Source of the DNA: Deltaproteobacteria bacterium GWA2_55_10
GTDB taxonomy: Bacteria > Desulfobacterota > GWC2-55-46
NCBI GenBank assembly: GCA_001797415.1
Contig: MGPL01000045.1
Location: 8,003 to 13,113 of the forward strand
Reading direction: 5' to 3'
DNA: 5,111 nt
In this document: piece by piece, positions 1 through 5,111 of the stretch
Numbering within the stretch: the stretch's first letter is position 1
Layout: each line of letters begins with the position of its first letter
Notes under the pieces: generated by a model
What the model was told of the DNA's origin: nothing
Seen by the model: the letters and a program-made list of their open reading frames with translations, nothing else
Databases searched by the model: none
Program-made: the position numbers and the translations under genes

Positions 1-848
1 TTGAAGACACAACCGTTGGAGCGCGCTATCCGGGTTATTGCCATCGTGTCCTTGGGGAAGCACGACCCGCCGTAGCCGGGGCCGGCGTGGAGGAACTTCG
101 AGCCTATCCTGTTGTCGAGGCCCATGCCCTTTGCGACCATGTGCACGTCGGCGCCGACCTTCTCGCAGATATTGGCGACCTCGTTTATGAACGATATCTT
201 GGTCGCGAGGAACGCGTTAGACGCGTACTTTATAAGCTCGGATGTCTCTATGTCGGTTATGACAAAGGGCGTCTCTATCAGATAGAGCGGCGAGTACAGG
301 TCCTTCATTATGGCGATGGCCTGCTCGCTTCTGGCGCCGAGCACGACCCTGTTGGGCCTCATGAAGTCTTCGACGGCAGAGCCTTCCCTCAGGAACTCGG
401 GGTTCGATACTACGTCGAACTTGTGGTCCCCGCCCTGCTCCTTCTCAATTATGCTCTCGATGAGCTTGCCGGTGCCCACGGGCACGGTGCTCTTGGTGAC
501 TATGACCTTGTAGCCGTTCAAGTTGCTGGCTATGGTGCGGGCGACCTCTTCGATATAGCTGAGATCCGCCGAACCGTCGTCCTTCGGAGGAGTTCCTACG
601 GCTATGAATATGACGAGGGATTTCTTTATGGCATCGCTGAGATCGGTAGTGAATGTGAGCCTGTTTTCGCTTACGTTCTTCTCAACAAGCTCCTTGAGGC
701 CCGGTTCGTAGATGGGGATCTCTCCCCTTTTGAGCATATTTATCTTTTCTGCGTCCTTGTCAACGCAGGAGACGTTCACGCCAAAGTCGGCAAAACAGGT
801 GCCGGTCACCAATCCGACGTACCCGGTGCCGATGACACAGATATTCAT
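1..848 (-). CDS. ugd: UDP-glucose/UDP-hexose 6-dehydrogenase, N-terminal 282 codons (cut by window edge)
   Basis: Cytosolic enzyme that oxidises UDP-glucose (or a related UDP-sugar) twice with NAD+ to the UDP-uronic acid, a precursor for acidic polysaccharides. The frame is open from ATG 848 to the window edge. Seen in the translation: a Rossmann start with GTGYVG at residues 7-12 and an acidic D30 that favours NAD+; KSTVPVGT from residue 119; PEFLREGSA at 150-158; the central helix with K207 and N211 (KYASN); and GPGYGGSCFPKD at 256-267, where C263 matches the family's catalytic thioester cysteine. The NAD domain and the start of the central dimerisation domain are present. Roughly the last 150 residues, the UDP-binding domain, lie outside the window. 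GGAGG at 859-863, 10 nt upstream, supports the ATG. The gene has its own promoter and is separated from the phosphotransferase gene by a repeat-filled gap. UDP-ManNAc dehydrogenase is a less likely alternative. Confidence 0.95.
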   Translation of the reverse strand, partial: MNICVIGTGYVGLVTGTCFADFGVNVSCVDKDAEKINMLKRGEIPIYEPGLKELVEKNVSENRLTFTTDLSDAIKKSLVIFIAVGTPPKDDGSADLSYIEEVARTIASNLNGYKVIVTKSTVPVGTGKLIESIIEKEQGGDHKFDVVSNPEFLREGSAVEDFMRPNRVVLGARSEQAIAIMKDLYSPLYLIETPFVITDIETSELIKYASNAFLATKISFINEVANICEKVGADVHMVAKGMGLDNRIGSKFLHAGPGYGGSCFPKDTMAITRIARSNGCVF

Positions 849-948
849 ATTGTGAGGACCTCCGTAAGAGCGATTGGTTTGAGAGCAGGACAACAAAAGG
901 AATAACTGCGGCTGTAACCTGCTGAAAAATACCCGGAATCAGGAATTA
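849..948 (-). promoter_or_regulatory. About 100-nt 5' leader of the dehydrogenase mRNA
   Basis: This stretch runs from the predicted start site near 948 to the ATG at 848. It holds the Shine-Dalgarno GGAGG (859-863) and no ORF that I would defend. One loose inverted repeat (AGCAGG and CCTGCT, about 28 nt apart) could pair. No known riboswitch was recognised. At 916-929 the plus strand reads aacctgctgaaaaa, which shares pieces with both ends of the stem-loop array at 1202-1345, so it may be a repeat remnant. Confidence 0.4.
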
Positions 949-954
949 ACGTCC

Positions 955-983
955 AGTATAAACGCCTGAGGCCGATATGTCAA
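955..983 (-). promoter_or_regulatory. Sigma70-type promoter for the dehydrogenase gene
   Basis: On the minus strand, a perfect -35 box TTGACA (978-983) is followed by a 17-bp spacer (961-977) and a -10 box TATACT (955-960), one base from consensus. The predicted start site is near 948. Box quality, ideal spacing, orientation and position upstream of the gene agree, so the dehydrogenase probably does not depend on read-through from the phosphotransferase. This is inferred from sequence only. Confidence 0.8.
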
Positions 984-1042
984 GAATGCCCGTTGCCGGA
1001 AAAAACCATCCTCTGTTACTCTGCTGCATATCTATCGGGACA

Positions 1043-1124
1043 GTCCCCTCCCTCAGCGGGGGGGGACAAGGGGAGGGTGAAAGTATTTCACCCCCACCCT
1101 GCCCTCCCCCGTCAAGGGGGAGGG
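1043..1124. repeat. G/C-homopurine palindromic repeat, three hairpins
   Basis: Three adjacent inverted repeats are visible. At 1043-1052 / 1058-1067 there are ten pairs including one T-G, with loop tcagc. At 1075-1082 / 1086-1093 the sequence gggtgaaa pairs with tttcaccc across gta. At 1102-1110 / 1116-1124 the sequence ccctccccc pairs perfectly with gggggaggg around gtcaa. The element is much more strand-skewed than its surroundings. The G8, G4 and G3 tracts at 1058-1077 could also form a G-quadruplex on the plus strand. I recall similar CCCTCCCC...GGGGAGGG intergenic palindromes scattered in many proteobacterial and Nitrospirota genomes, so a dispersed REP/BIME-like element is the best reading. 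No coding capacity was seen. It lies upstream of the dehydrogenase promoter and could also act as a structural roadblock to read-through. Confidence 0.75.
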
Positions 1125-1201
1125 ATTTAATATGGTAACTACAGGAAAATTGAGCCTTTTAAATATCGGCAGAAAGCGCCGGGGCTGTAGTCAAACAGGA
1201 T

Positions 1202-1345
1202 GCTGAAAAAGTCCGTCCTGGACTTATTTCAACGACTTGGCCGAAGTGAATTCGTCCAAGCCTCACAAATTGCTCCACTTTCTAGTCTCGCAATTTGGCA
1301 ATCCATCCCTGGATTGCCTGGCAGGTTGCTTTTCTATCAACCTGC
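1202..1345. repeat. Tandem array of five stem-loops abutting the phosphotransferase stop codon
   Basis: Five inverted repeats follow each other almost without gaps. H1 (1202-1233) has arms with tgaaaaagtcc around a 5-nt loop, plus one bulge and one mismatch. H2 (1236-1260) pairs cttgg+cgaa with ttcg+ccaag, with one mismatch and loop gtgaa. H3 (1266-1273 / 1290-1297) is caaattgc / gcaatttg with a 16-nt loop. H4 (1298-1305 / 1310-1317) is gcaatcca / tggattgc with loop tccc. H5 (1321-1328 / 1338-1345) is gcaggttg / caacctgc. The right arm of H5 reaches the last base of the TAG stop codon (1345-1347). Read on the minus strand, H1 has a short AAGTCC/GGACTT stem followed by T residues and could terminate weakly. 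The gctgaaaaagtcc motif resembles dispersed intergenic repeats I recall from environmental bacterial genomes. A repeat element or a structured RNA at the mRNA 3' end are both possible. Confidence 0.65.
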
Positions 1346-2748
1346 TAATAGGCGTTCCTGTTCACGAACCCTTTCCAGAGCGTCAGCATCAATATCTTGA
1401 GGTCGAACGATATGGACCAGTGCTCTATATAATAAAGATCGTGCTCTACCCTTTTAACGAGGTCGGTATTGCCCCTCCAGCCGTTTACCTGTGCCCATCC
1501 CGTTATCCCGGCCTTCATCTTGTGCCTCAGCATATAACGGGGTATCTTTCGCCTGAACTCCTGTATGAAGACAGGGCGCTCGGGCCTTGGGCCCACGAGC
1601 GACATGTCGCCCTTCAATACATTGAAGAGCTGGGGCAGCTCATCGAGGCTTGTGGCCCTTAAGATTGACCCCGGCATTGTGCGCCTGGGGTCTCCTTTTC
1701 TTGCCCAGACCGCGCCGGTTGCCGCCTCGGCGTCAACCGCCATTGTGCGGAACTTCAAAATATGAAAGATGTCCCCGCCTATGCCCATCCTCTCCTGCCT
1801 GTAGAGGACCGGCCCCGGTGAAGTCAGCCTGATGAGTACGGCAATGAGGAGCATAAACGGAGAGAGCAGAGCTATCGCAATGAGGGATATCGCGATATCG
1901 AGCGCCCTCTTCATTATCATGTTCCAGCCATAGAGCGGCGAGTTCCTCAAGTTAAGTATCGGAAGGCCGTCGAACTCTTCCACCCCGCCCCTCAAAGTCA
2001 TGAGGTCGTTGATATCGGGTATGACCTTTATATCTACCGTCTCATCTCCGATGCTCTTTACAGCCTCCTCCACCCTCGAGTTCTCGTTCCAGGAGAGGGC
2101 TATGAAGACTATGTCGATGCGACGGGTCCTTATTATGTCCCTTATGCCTTCGAGAGAGCCTATAACCTTTACGCCGGATATCAGAGTGCCCTCCTCAGCG
2201 CCTCCGGTCGATATAAGCCCCTCGACCTTTATGCCGACCTCGGGGTGAGCGTCCAGCCTCTCGATGACCCTCCTTGCGCCCTCCCCTGTGCCTGCGATGA
2301 CGGCATATCTCAGGTTGAAGCCCTTCCTCCGAATCGCGCGGAGCGCCTTCCTGAAGACGAGCCTTGACATGCTCAACGCGGCAATGTTGAATACCGTGAA
2401 GAGCACGATTACGAGCCTTGAGTAGTCGTACTGCCTGGCAAAAAATGTAAAAGCCGCGAAGACCAGCATGGAAACGCCGCAGGCTTTTGATATCTCGAGC
2501 ACCTCGTTAAGCTGGCTGCCTACCCTCTTTGGCCTGTACAGCCCGAACCACTTGAAGACAAAGGCCCAGATAAGGACTATCGGCACCAGCAGGAATGAGT
2601 AGGAATAAAAATCAGGTATGCCCTGCTGTACGGGTATGAGCCCTGAATGGAAGCGGACATGGAACGAAAACAGCCATGAGAAGGCTATTATTACGAGATC
2701 AGAGATGAGTAGCAGGCTCTCAAAGAGCTGGCTGTGCTTTTTTAGCAT
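1345..2748 (-). CDS. Undecaprenyl-phosphate sugar-1-phosphate transferase (WcaJ/EPS type)
   Basis: Polyprenyl-phosphate hexose-1-phosphate transferase that starts lipid-linked polysaccharide repeat units at the inner membrane. The 467-residue length is typical. Four N-terminal membrane segments (about 10-31, 48-71, 90-104, 111-129) precede a nucleotide-fold-like domain with GTGEGA at 153-158. The catalytic domain follows: hydrophobic membrane helix 283-308, KFRTM 332-336, the acidic pair in SLDELPQ (D369, E370), GPRPERP 386-392, GITGWAQVNGWRG 414-426 and a C-terminal NAY. All expected catalytic residues are present. I chose ATG 2748. A TTG at 2784 would add 12 residues and deepen the overlap with the preceding gene. 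The ribosome site is weak (GGAAC/GGA), and the gene overlaps the GT by 29 bp, which suggests translational coupling. Which sugar is loaded cannot be told. Glucose-1-phosphate is the default for this architecture, and galactose is possible. Confidence 0.93.
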   Translation of the reverse strand: MLKKHSQLFESLLLISDLVIIAFSWLFSFHVRFHSGLIPVQQGIPDFYSYSFLLVPIVLIWAFVFKWFGLYRPKRVGSQLNEVLEISKACGVSMLVFAAFTFFARQYDYSRLVIVLFTVFNIAALSMSRLVFRKALRAIRRKGFNLRYAVIAGTGEGARRVIERLDAHPEVGIKVEGLISTGGAEEGTLISGVKVIGSLEGIRDIIRTRRIDIVFIALSWNENSRVEEAVKSIGDETVDIKVIPDINDLMTLRGGVEEFDGLPILNLRNSPLYGWNMIMKRALDIAISLIAIALLSPFMLLIAVLIRLTSPGPVLYRQERMGIGGDIFHILKFRTMAVDAEAATGAVWARKGDPRRTMPGSILRATSLDELPQLFNVLKGDMSLVGPRPERPVFIQEFRRKIPRYMLRHKMKAGITGWAQVNGWRGNTDLVKRVEHDLYYIEHWSISFDLKILMLTLWKGFVNRNAY

Positions 2749-3865
2749 ATCCGTTCCGGGTGAATTCGAGATACCTTGCCTCAATGGACTTGCTCAACTT
2801 CTCCTTGAATACGGTCCTGTCAAAACCGAGCGCGTGCTCCCGTATGGCATCGGGCCTGAAAAGGGAGCCGCTCCTCTCGAATACGGAGACAGCCTCCATA
2901 ACGGCCCTCGGATCCTGCTCCACGAAGAAGAGCCCTGTCGCGTTCCTGCCGGTGCCCGGCGGCACGACGGTCTCAAGCGCGCCTCCCCTGCCGTACGCGA
3001 TTACAGGAGAGCCTGAAGCCATTGCCTCAAGCGGGACCAGCCCAAAGTCCTCCTCGCCAGGGAAGATGAGCGCCCGCGCGCCCTGGTATAGACGGGCGAG
3101 CTCGCTGTCCGTCTTCCAGCCCGTGAACTCGACGTTCGCCCAGGCCAGTTTCTTGAGCTTTTTCTCTTCAGGCCCCTTCCCGGCAACGACGAGCTTCCTG
3201 CCTGAAGTGTTCAAGGCCTTTATGGCAAGGTCCACCCGCTTGTACGGCACGAACGCCGATACGACGAGGTAGTATTCGCCCTTCTTTCCGTTCGACGAAA
3301 ACTTCGAGCAATCGACCGGGGGATGGATGACTTCAGCCTCCCTGCCGTAATATCTTTTGACCTTCCTCGCGATATTCAATGAGTTGGCTATGAAGTGGTC
3401 GACCCTGCCGCTCGACGACGCGTCCCATATCCTCAGGTAATGGGCAACTGCCCTGGCAAGCAATGAGCTCAAGCCCCGCCTGCTCCCCAGATATTCATGA
3501 TACATGTCCCAGACATAGCGCATGGGCGTATGGATATAGCAGATGTGCAGGGCGTTGGCAGGCGGTATGATTCCCTTTGCCACGCAGTGGCTCGTGGATA
3601 TGACGAGGTCATAGCCCTTGAGGCGCATGCCCTCGATCGCCATTGGAAATAGCGGGAGGTAGCTCCTGTAGGCCTTTTTCGCAAATGGCAGCTTCTGGAT
3701 GAACGAGGTGACCACGCGCCTGCTCTCGATCGTCTTTGAGACTGTTCCCCTGGCGTGGACAAGGGTGTAGAGGTCTGCTGAGGGGAAGCATTCGCATAGA
3801 ACGCTCAAGACCTTCTCCCCGCCCCTCATGCCTGTAAGCCAGTCGTGTACGAGGGCGACTTTCAA
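2720..3865 (-). CDS. GT4 family glycosyltransferase (WbaZ-like)
   Basis: Retaining GT-B glycosyltransferase that would transfer a sugar, often mannose in the WbaZ group, from a nucleotide sugar to a lipid-linked glycan on the cytosolic face of the membrane. The 381 residues are full length. The N-terminal acceptor domain has HDWLTGMRGGEKVL (7-20), STSHCVAKG (90-98) and CYIHTPMRYVWD (109-120). The C-terminal donor domain has SAFVPYKRVDLAI (203-215, with K209 and R210 as likely phosphate contacts), GKGPEE (229-234) and the EX7E pair E272/E280 in EEDFGLVPLEAMASGSPVIA. The start is TTG 3865, supported by AAGGA at 3875-3879 with a 9-nt spacer and by the family-typical MKVALVHDWL N-terminus. It is the first gene of a unit with the phosphotransferase, whose start lies inside this gene's 3' end. 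The donor sugar is unknown. Confidence 0.93.
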   Translation of the reverse strand: MKVALVHDWLTGMRGGEKVLSVLCECFPSADLYTLVHARGTVSKTIESRRVVTSFIQKLPFAKKAYRSYLPLFPMAIEGMRLKGYDLVISTSHCVAKGIIPPANALHICYIHTPMRYVWDMYHEYLGSRRGLSSLLARAVAHYLRIWDASSSGRVDHFIANSLNIARKVKRYYGREAEVIHPPVDCSKFSSNGKKGEYYLVVSAFVPYKRVDLAIKALNTSGRKLVVAGKGPEEKKLKKLAWANVEFTGWKTDSELARLYQGARALIFPGEEDFGLVPLEAMASGSPVIAYGRGGALETVVPPGTGRNATGLFFVEQDPRAVMEAVSVFERSGSLFRPDAIREHALGFDRTVFKEKLSKSIEARYLEFTRNGYAKKAQPAL

Positions 3866-3917
3866 AGGCTGTCATCCTTGCGTTGTCTGGATTTGTACGG
3901 ATATGTACTCCGAAAAG

Positions 3918-3945
3918 AGTATAATGCACGAATTCCGGTAGTCAA
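3918..3945 (-). promoter_or_regulatory. Sigma70-type promoter for the GT/phosphotransferase operon
   Basis: On the minus strand, -35 TTGACT (3940-3945), a 16-bp spacer (3924-3939) and -10 TATACT (3918-3923) lie ahead of a predicted start near 3911, giving a leader of about 46 nt to the TTG start at 3865. A small dyad, TACTC-6-GAGTA (3906-3921), overlaps the -10 box and the start site and could be an operator half-site pair, though it is short. The promoter sits downstream of the radical SAM terminator, as expected for a new unit. Confidence 0.72.
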
Positions 3946-3965
3946 ATGAGGGACGATTAGTTAAT

Positions 3966-4005
3966 AAAAAAGGATACTTGGGACGCCGCAACGGCTGCGG
4001 CTCCC
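3966..4005 (-). terminator. Probable intrinsic terminator after the radical SAM gene
   Basis: On the minus strand, a GC-rich stem (GGGAG-CCGCA / TGCGGC-G-TCCC, about ten pairs with one bulged base, loop GCCGT) occupies 3980-4005, and a T6 tract lies at 3966-3971. The T-tract starts 8 nt after the stem, which is farther than in a textbook terminator, so efficiency is uncertain. Position and strand fit the end of the radical SAM unit. The 106 bp between 4006 and 4111 hold nothing else that I recognise. Confidence 0.5.
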
Positions 4006-4111
4006 GTGGCAGGCTCTTGAGTCAACAAGGGGGATCTTTAATGAGGCAGCGTTAAATGATGTGATGGAAGAATAGAAGGAAGTAAAAGCGCAGCCGCAAG
4101 ACTTGAAGCAT

Positions 4112-5023
4112 TTAATCAGGCAAGGTCGTTTTCCGGAATAGCCGTAAATGAGACGCGGCAGGCAAACTCCCCATTGAATTGAAGGCCTCCTCAAAGCCCA
4201 TTGAAAGGCCGTTGGGCCATTTGCGCGAATAGAAGAGGTGATGGCATGGAGCGACGTCTCCCGACGGGGTCACGGCGCAGGAGAACCTGCCGGAACAGCA
4301 CCGGCTCTTTTCCGCAGCCATGTTGATGGCAACCGGCGCTCCTCTCTTTCTGAGCATTTCAAGCACTCCTAATGCCTCCCTGTACTCTGCCGGGCCTGGC
4401 GAAAGAGAGCTTATGTTATACCAGTGCGAGGCATGCGCAAACGCGGCAACCGGCTCAAAGGTCATCATTACGCCGAGCTTCCCGGAGTCCTCTGCCATCT
4501 CCGGCAGATACGCGATGTTGGCCTTGGTGAGCACCACGGTTACCTTCACGGCCAGCCCCGCGCTTTTAGCAGACCTGATGCCGGCGAGCACCTGCCAGTA
4601 ACTGTCTTCCATCCTCTGCCGCTCGTGCACTTCCGCAGGCCCGCCGAGGCTGACGTTCAACACATCCAGTCCTTTGAGCTTCCTGAGGTTCTTTTCTATC
4701 AGAGAGCCGTTGGTGATGAGCGTGGTGAATACCCCTTTTTTCTTCGCTTGCGTAATAAGATCTCCGATATCATCGCGCATAAGCGGCTCTCCACCGTCGA
4801 AGCAGAGCCTCCTCATGCCGAGTGTTTGGAACTCCTCTATCATGCGAAGGGCCTGGCTGGTTGTGAGCTCGTCCTCCTTGAGCCTCCAGATATCGCAGTA
4901 GGCGCACATGAAGTTGCACCTGTAGGTCGATATCATGGTGACTGAAAGCGGATACCTTCTATTGAGGGCCGCTGCCGCGGCCGTCCTGGAGAATGCGCCT
5001 GTTTTACTGAAAAGGTCTTTCAT
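4112..5023 (-). CDS. Radical SAM protein with SPASM/twitch-like C-terminal cysteines, substrate unknown
   Basis: A [4Fe-4S] enzyme that would cleave S-adenosylmethionine to start radical chemistry. In the 303-residue product, the cluster motif CNFMCAYC (C36, C40, C43) follows SVTMISTYR, and FDGGEPLMRDD (75-85) provides the SAM-binding GGE motif. LITNGSLIEKNLRKL and VLNVSLGGPAEVHERQR fit the partial TIM barrel. The C-terminal part has C242, C243, C249 and VTPSGDVAPCHH with C260, which resembles the first half of a SPASM or twitch auxiliary-cluster domain. After C260 there is no further cysteine, and the last 20 residues do not look like the family end (see the frameshift finding). ATG 5023 is chosen for GGGAG at 5032-5036 with an 8-nt spacer. 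A GTG at 5104 would add 27 unlikely residues. Its placement beside polysaccharide genes suggests a role in glycan or lipid modification, but nothing in the sequence names the substrate. Confidence 0.85.
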   Translation of the reverse strand: MKDLFSKTGAFSRTAAAAALNRRYPLSVTMISTYRCNFMCAYCDIWRLKEDELTTSQALRMIEEFQTLGMRRLCFDGGEPLMRDDIGDLITQAKKKGVFTTLITNGSLIEKNLRKLKGLDVLNVSLGGPAEVHERQRMEDSYWQVLAGIRSAKSAGLAVKVTVVLTKANIAYLPEMAEDSGKLGVMMTFEPVAAFAHASHWYNISSLSPGPAEYREALGVLEMLRKRGAPVAINMAAEKSRCCSGRFSCAVTPSGDVAPCHHLFYSRKWPNGLSMGFEEAFNSMGSLPAASHLRLFRKTTLPD

Positions 5024-5080
5024 CCTAATTTCTCCCAGGCGCATAAGCTTTTTTTTTCGAATTTCACGGATAAATGGGAA

Positions 5081-5102
5081 GCCGGCTGCGGGGATAGCCG
5101 GC
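5081..5102. other. GC-rich hairpin upstream of the radical SAM gene
   Basis: A perfect 7-bp inverted repeat gccggct / agccggc with an 8-nt loop lies 58 bp upstream of the chosen start. On the minus strand it is followed by a loosely T-rich stretch (TTCCCATTTAT), so it could be the tail of a terminator for a gene beyond the window or part of the radical SAM leader. Between it and the start lies an A9 tract (5049-5057). No promoter was seen in the remaining bases. Confidence 0.35.
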
Positions 5103-5111
5103 ACAGAGCTT

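Noticed and set aside
87..905. Long plus-strand open frame of 272 codons
   Set aside because: It is antisense to the dehydrogenase, whose minus-strand translation carries every family motif. The plus-strand product resembles nothing, and its open frame reflects codon bias of the true gene.
1043..1345. CRISPR array
   Set aside because: The hairpins differ in sequence from each other and there are no regular direct repeats with unique spacers.
1202..1345. Insertion sequence or integron attC site
   Set aside because: There is no transposase or integrase frame, and the array has several independent hairpins in place of one pair of terminal or R/L box repeats. A non-coding repeat is the more careful call.
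1237..1662. Plus-strand frame of 141 codons running from the stem-loop array into the phosphotransferase gene
   Set aside because: Most of it is antisense to the conserved catalytic end of the phosphotransferase and the rest is inverted-repeat DNA. There is no convincing ribosome site or family similarity.
3961..4194. Minus-strand frame of 77 codons with a cysteine-rich stretch
   Set aside because: It overlaps the radical SAM end and runs through the putative terminator. Considered only as a possible frameshifted extension, not as a separate gene.
5024..5111. Riboswitch (for example a c-di-GMP type) upstream of the radical SAM gene
   Set aside because: Only one simple hairpin is visible and no conserved aptamer core could be recognised in the bases available.

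Overview
The window reads as part of a polysaccharide (exopolysaccharide, capsule or O-antigen type) biosynthesis locus. All four recognisable genes lie on the minus strand, so transcription runs from high to low coordinates: a radical SAM protein (5023 to 4112), a GT4 glycosyltransferase (3865 to 2720), a polyprenyl-phosphate sugar-1-phosphate transferase (2748 to 1345, overlapping the GT by 29 bp), and the first 282 codons of a UDP-sugar 6-dehydrogenase that leaves the window at position 1. I see no convincing plus-strand gene. The long plus-strand frames are antisense shadows of these four genes.

The genes appear to form three transcription units. The radical SAM gene is followed by a hairpin plus T-tract (3966-4005). 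The GT/phosphotransferase pair has its own sigma70-like promoter (TTGACT-16-TATACT, 3918-3945). The dehydrogenase has an almost consensus promoter (TTGACA-17-TATACT, 955-983) and a leader of about 100 nt.

The 496-bp gap between the phosphotransferase and the dehydrogenase holds two unusual non-coding elements. One is a run of five adjacent stem-loops (1202-1345) whose last arm includes the phosphotransferase stop codon. The other is a G/C-homopurine palindromic element made of three hairpins (1043-1124). Both look like dispersed intergenic repeats.

In function, the dehydrogenase would supply UDP-hexuronic acid and the phosphotransferase would load the first sugar onto undecaprenyl phosphate at the inner membrane. 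The GT4 enzyme would extend the lipid-linked chain. The radical SAM enzyme has an unknown substrate, perhaps a modified sugar, lipid or peptide.

The organism is a Gram-negative-type bacterium with medium-high GC and frequent AGG (Arg) and ATA (Ile) codons. This style, together with the repeat types, recalls Deltaproteobacteria or Nitrospirota-like lineages, but the assignment is a guess from composition. The genes are ordinary members of known families. The parts that merit a second look are the stem-loop array and the possibly frameshifted C-terminus of the radical SAM protein.
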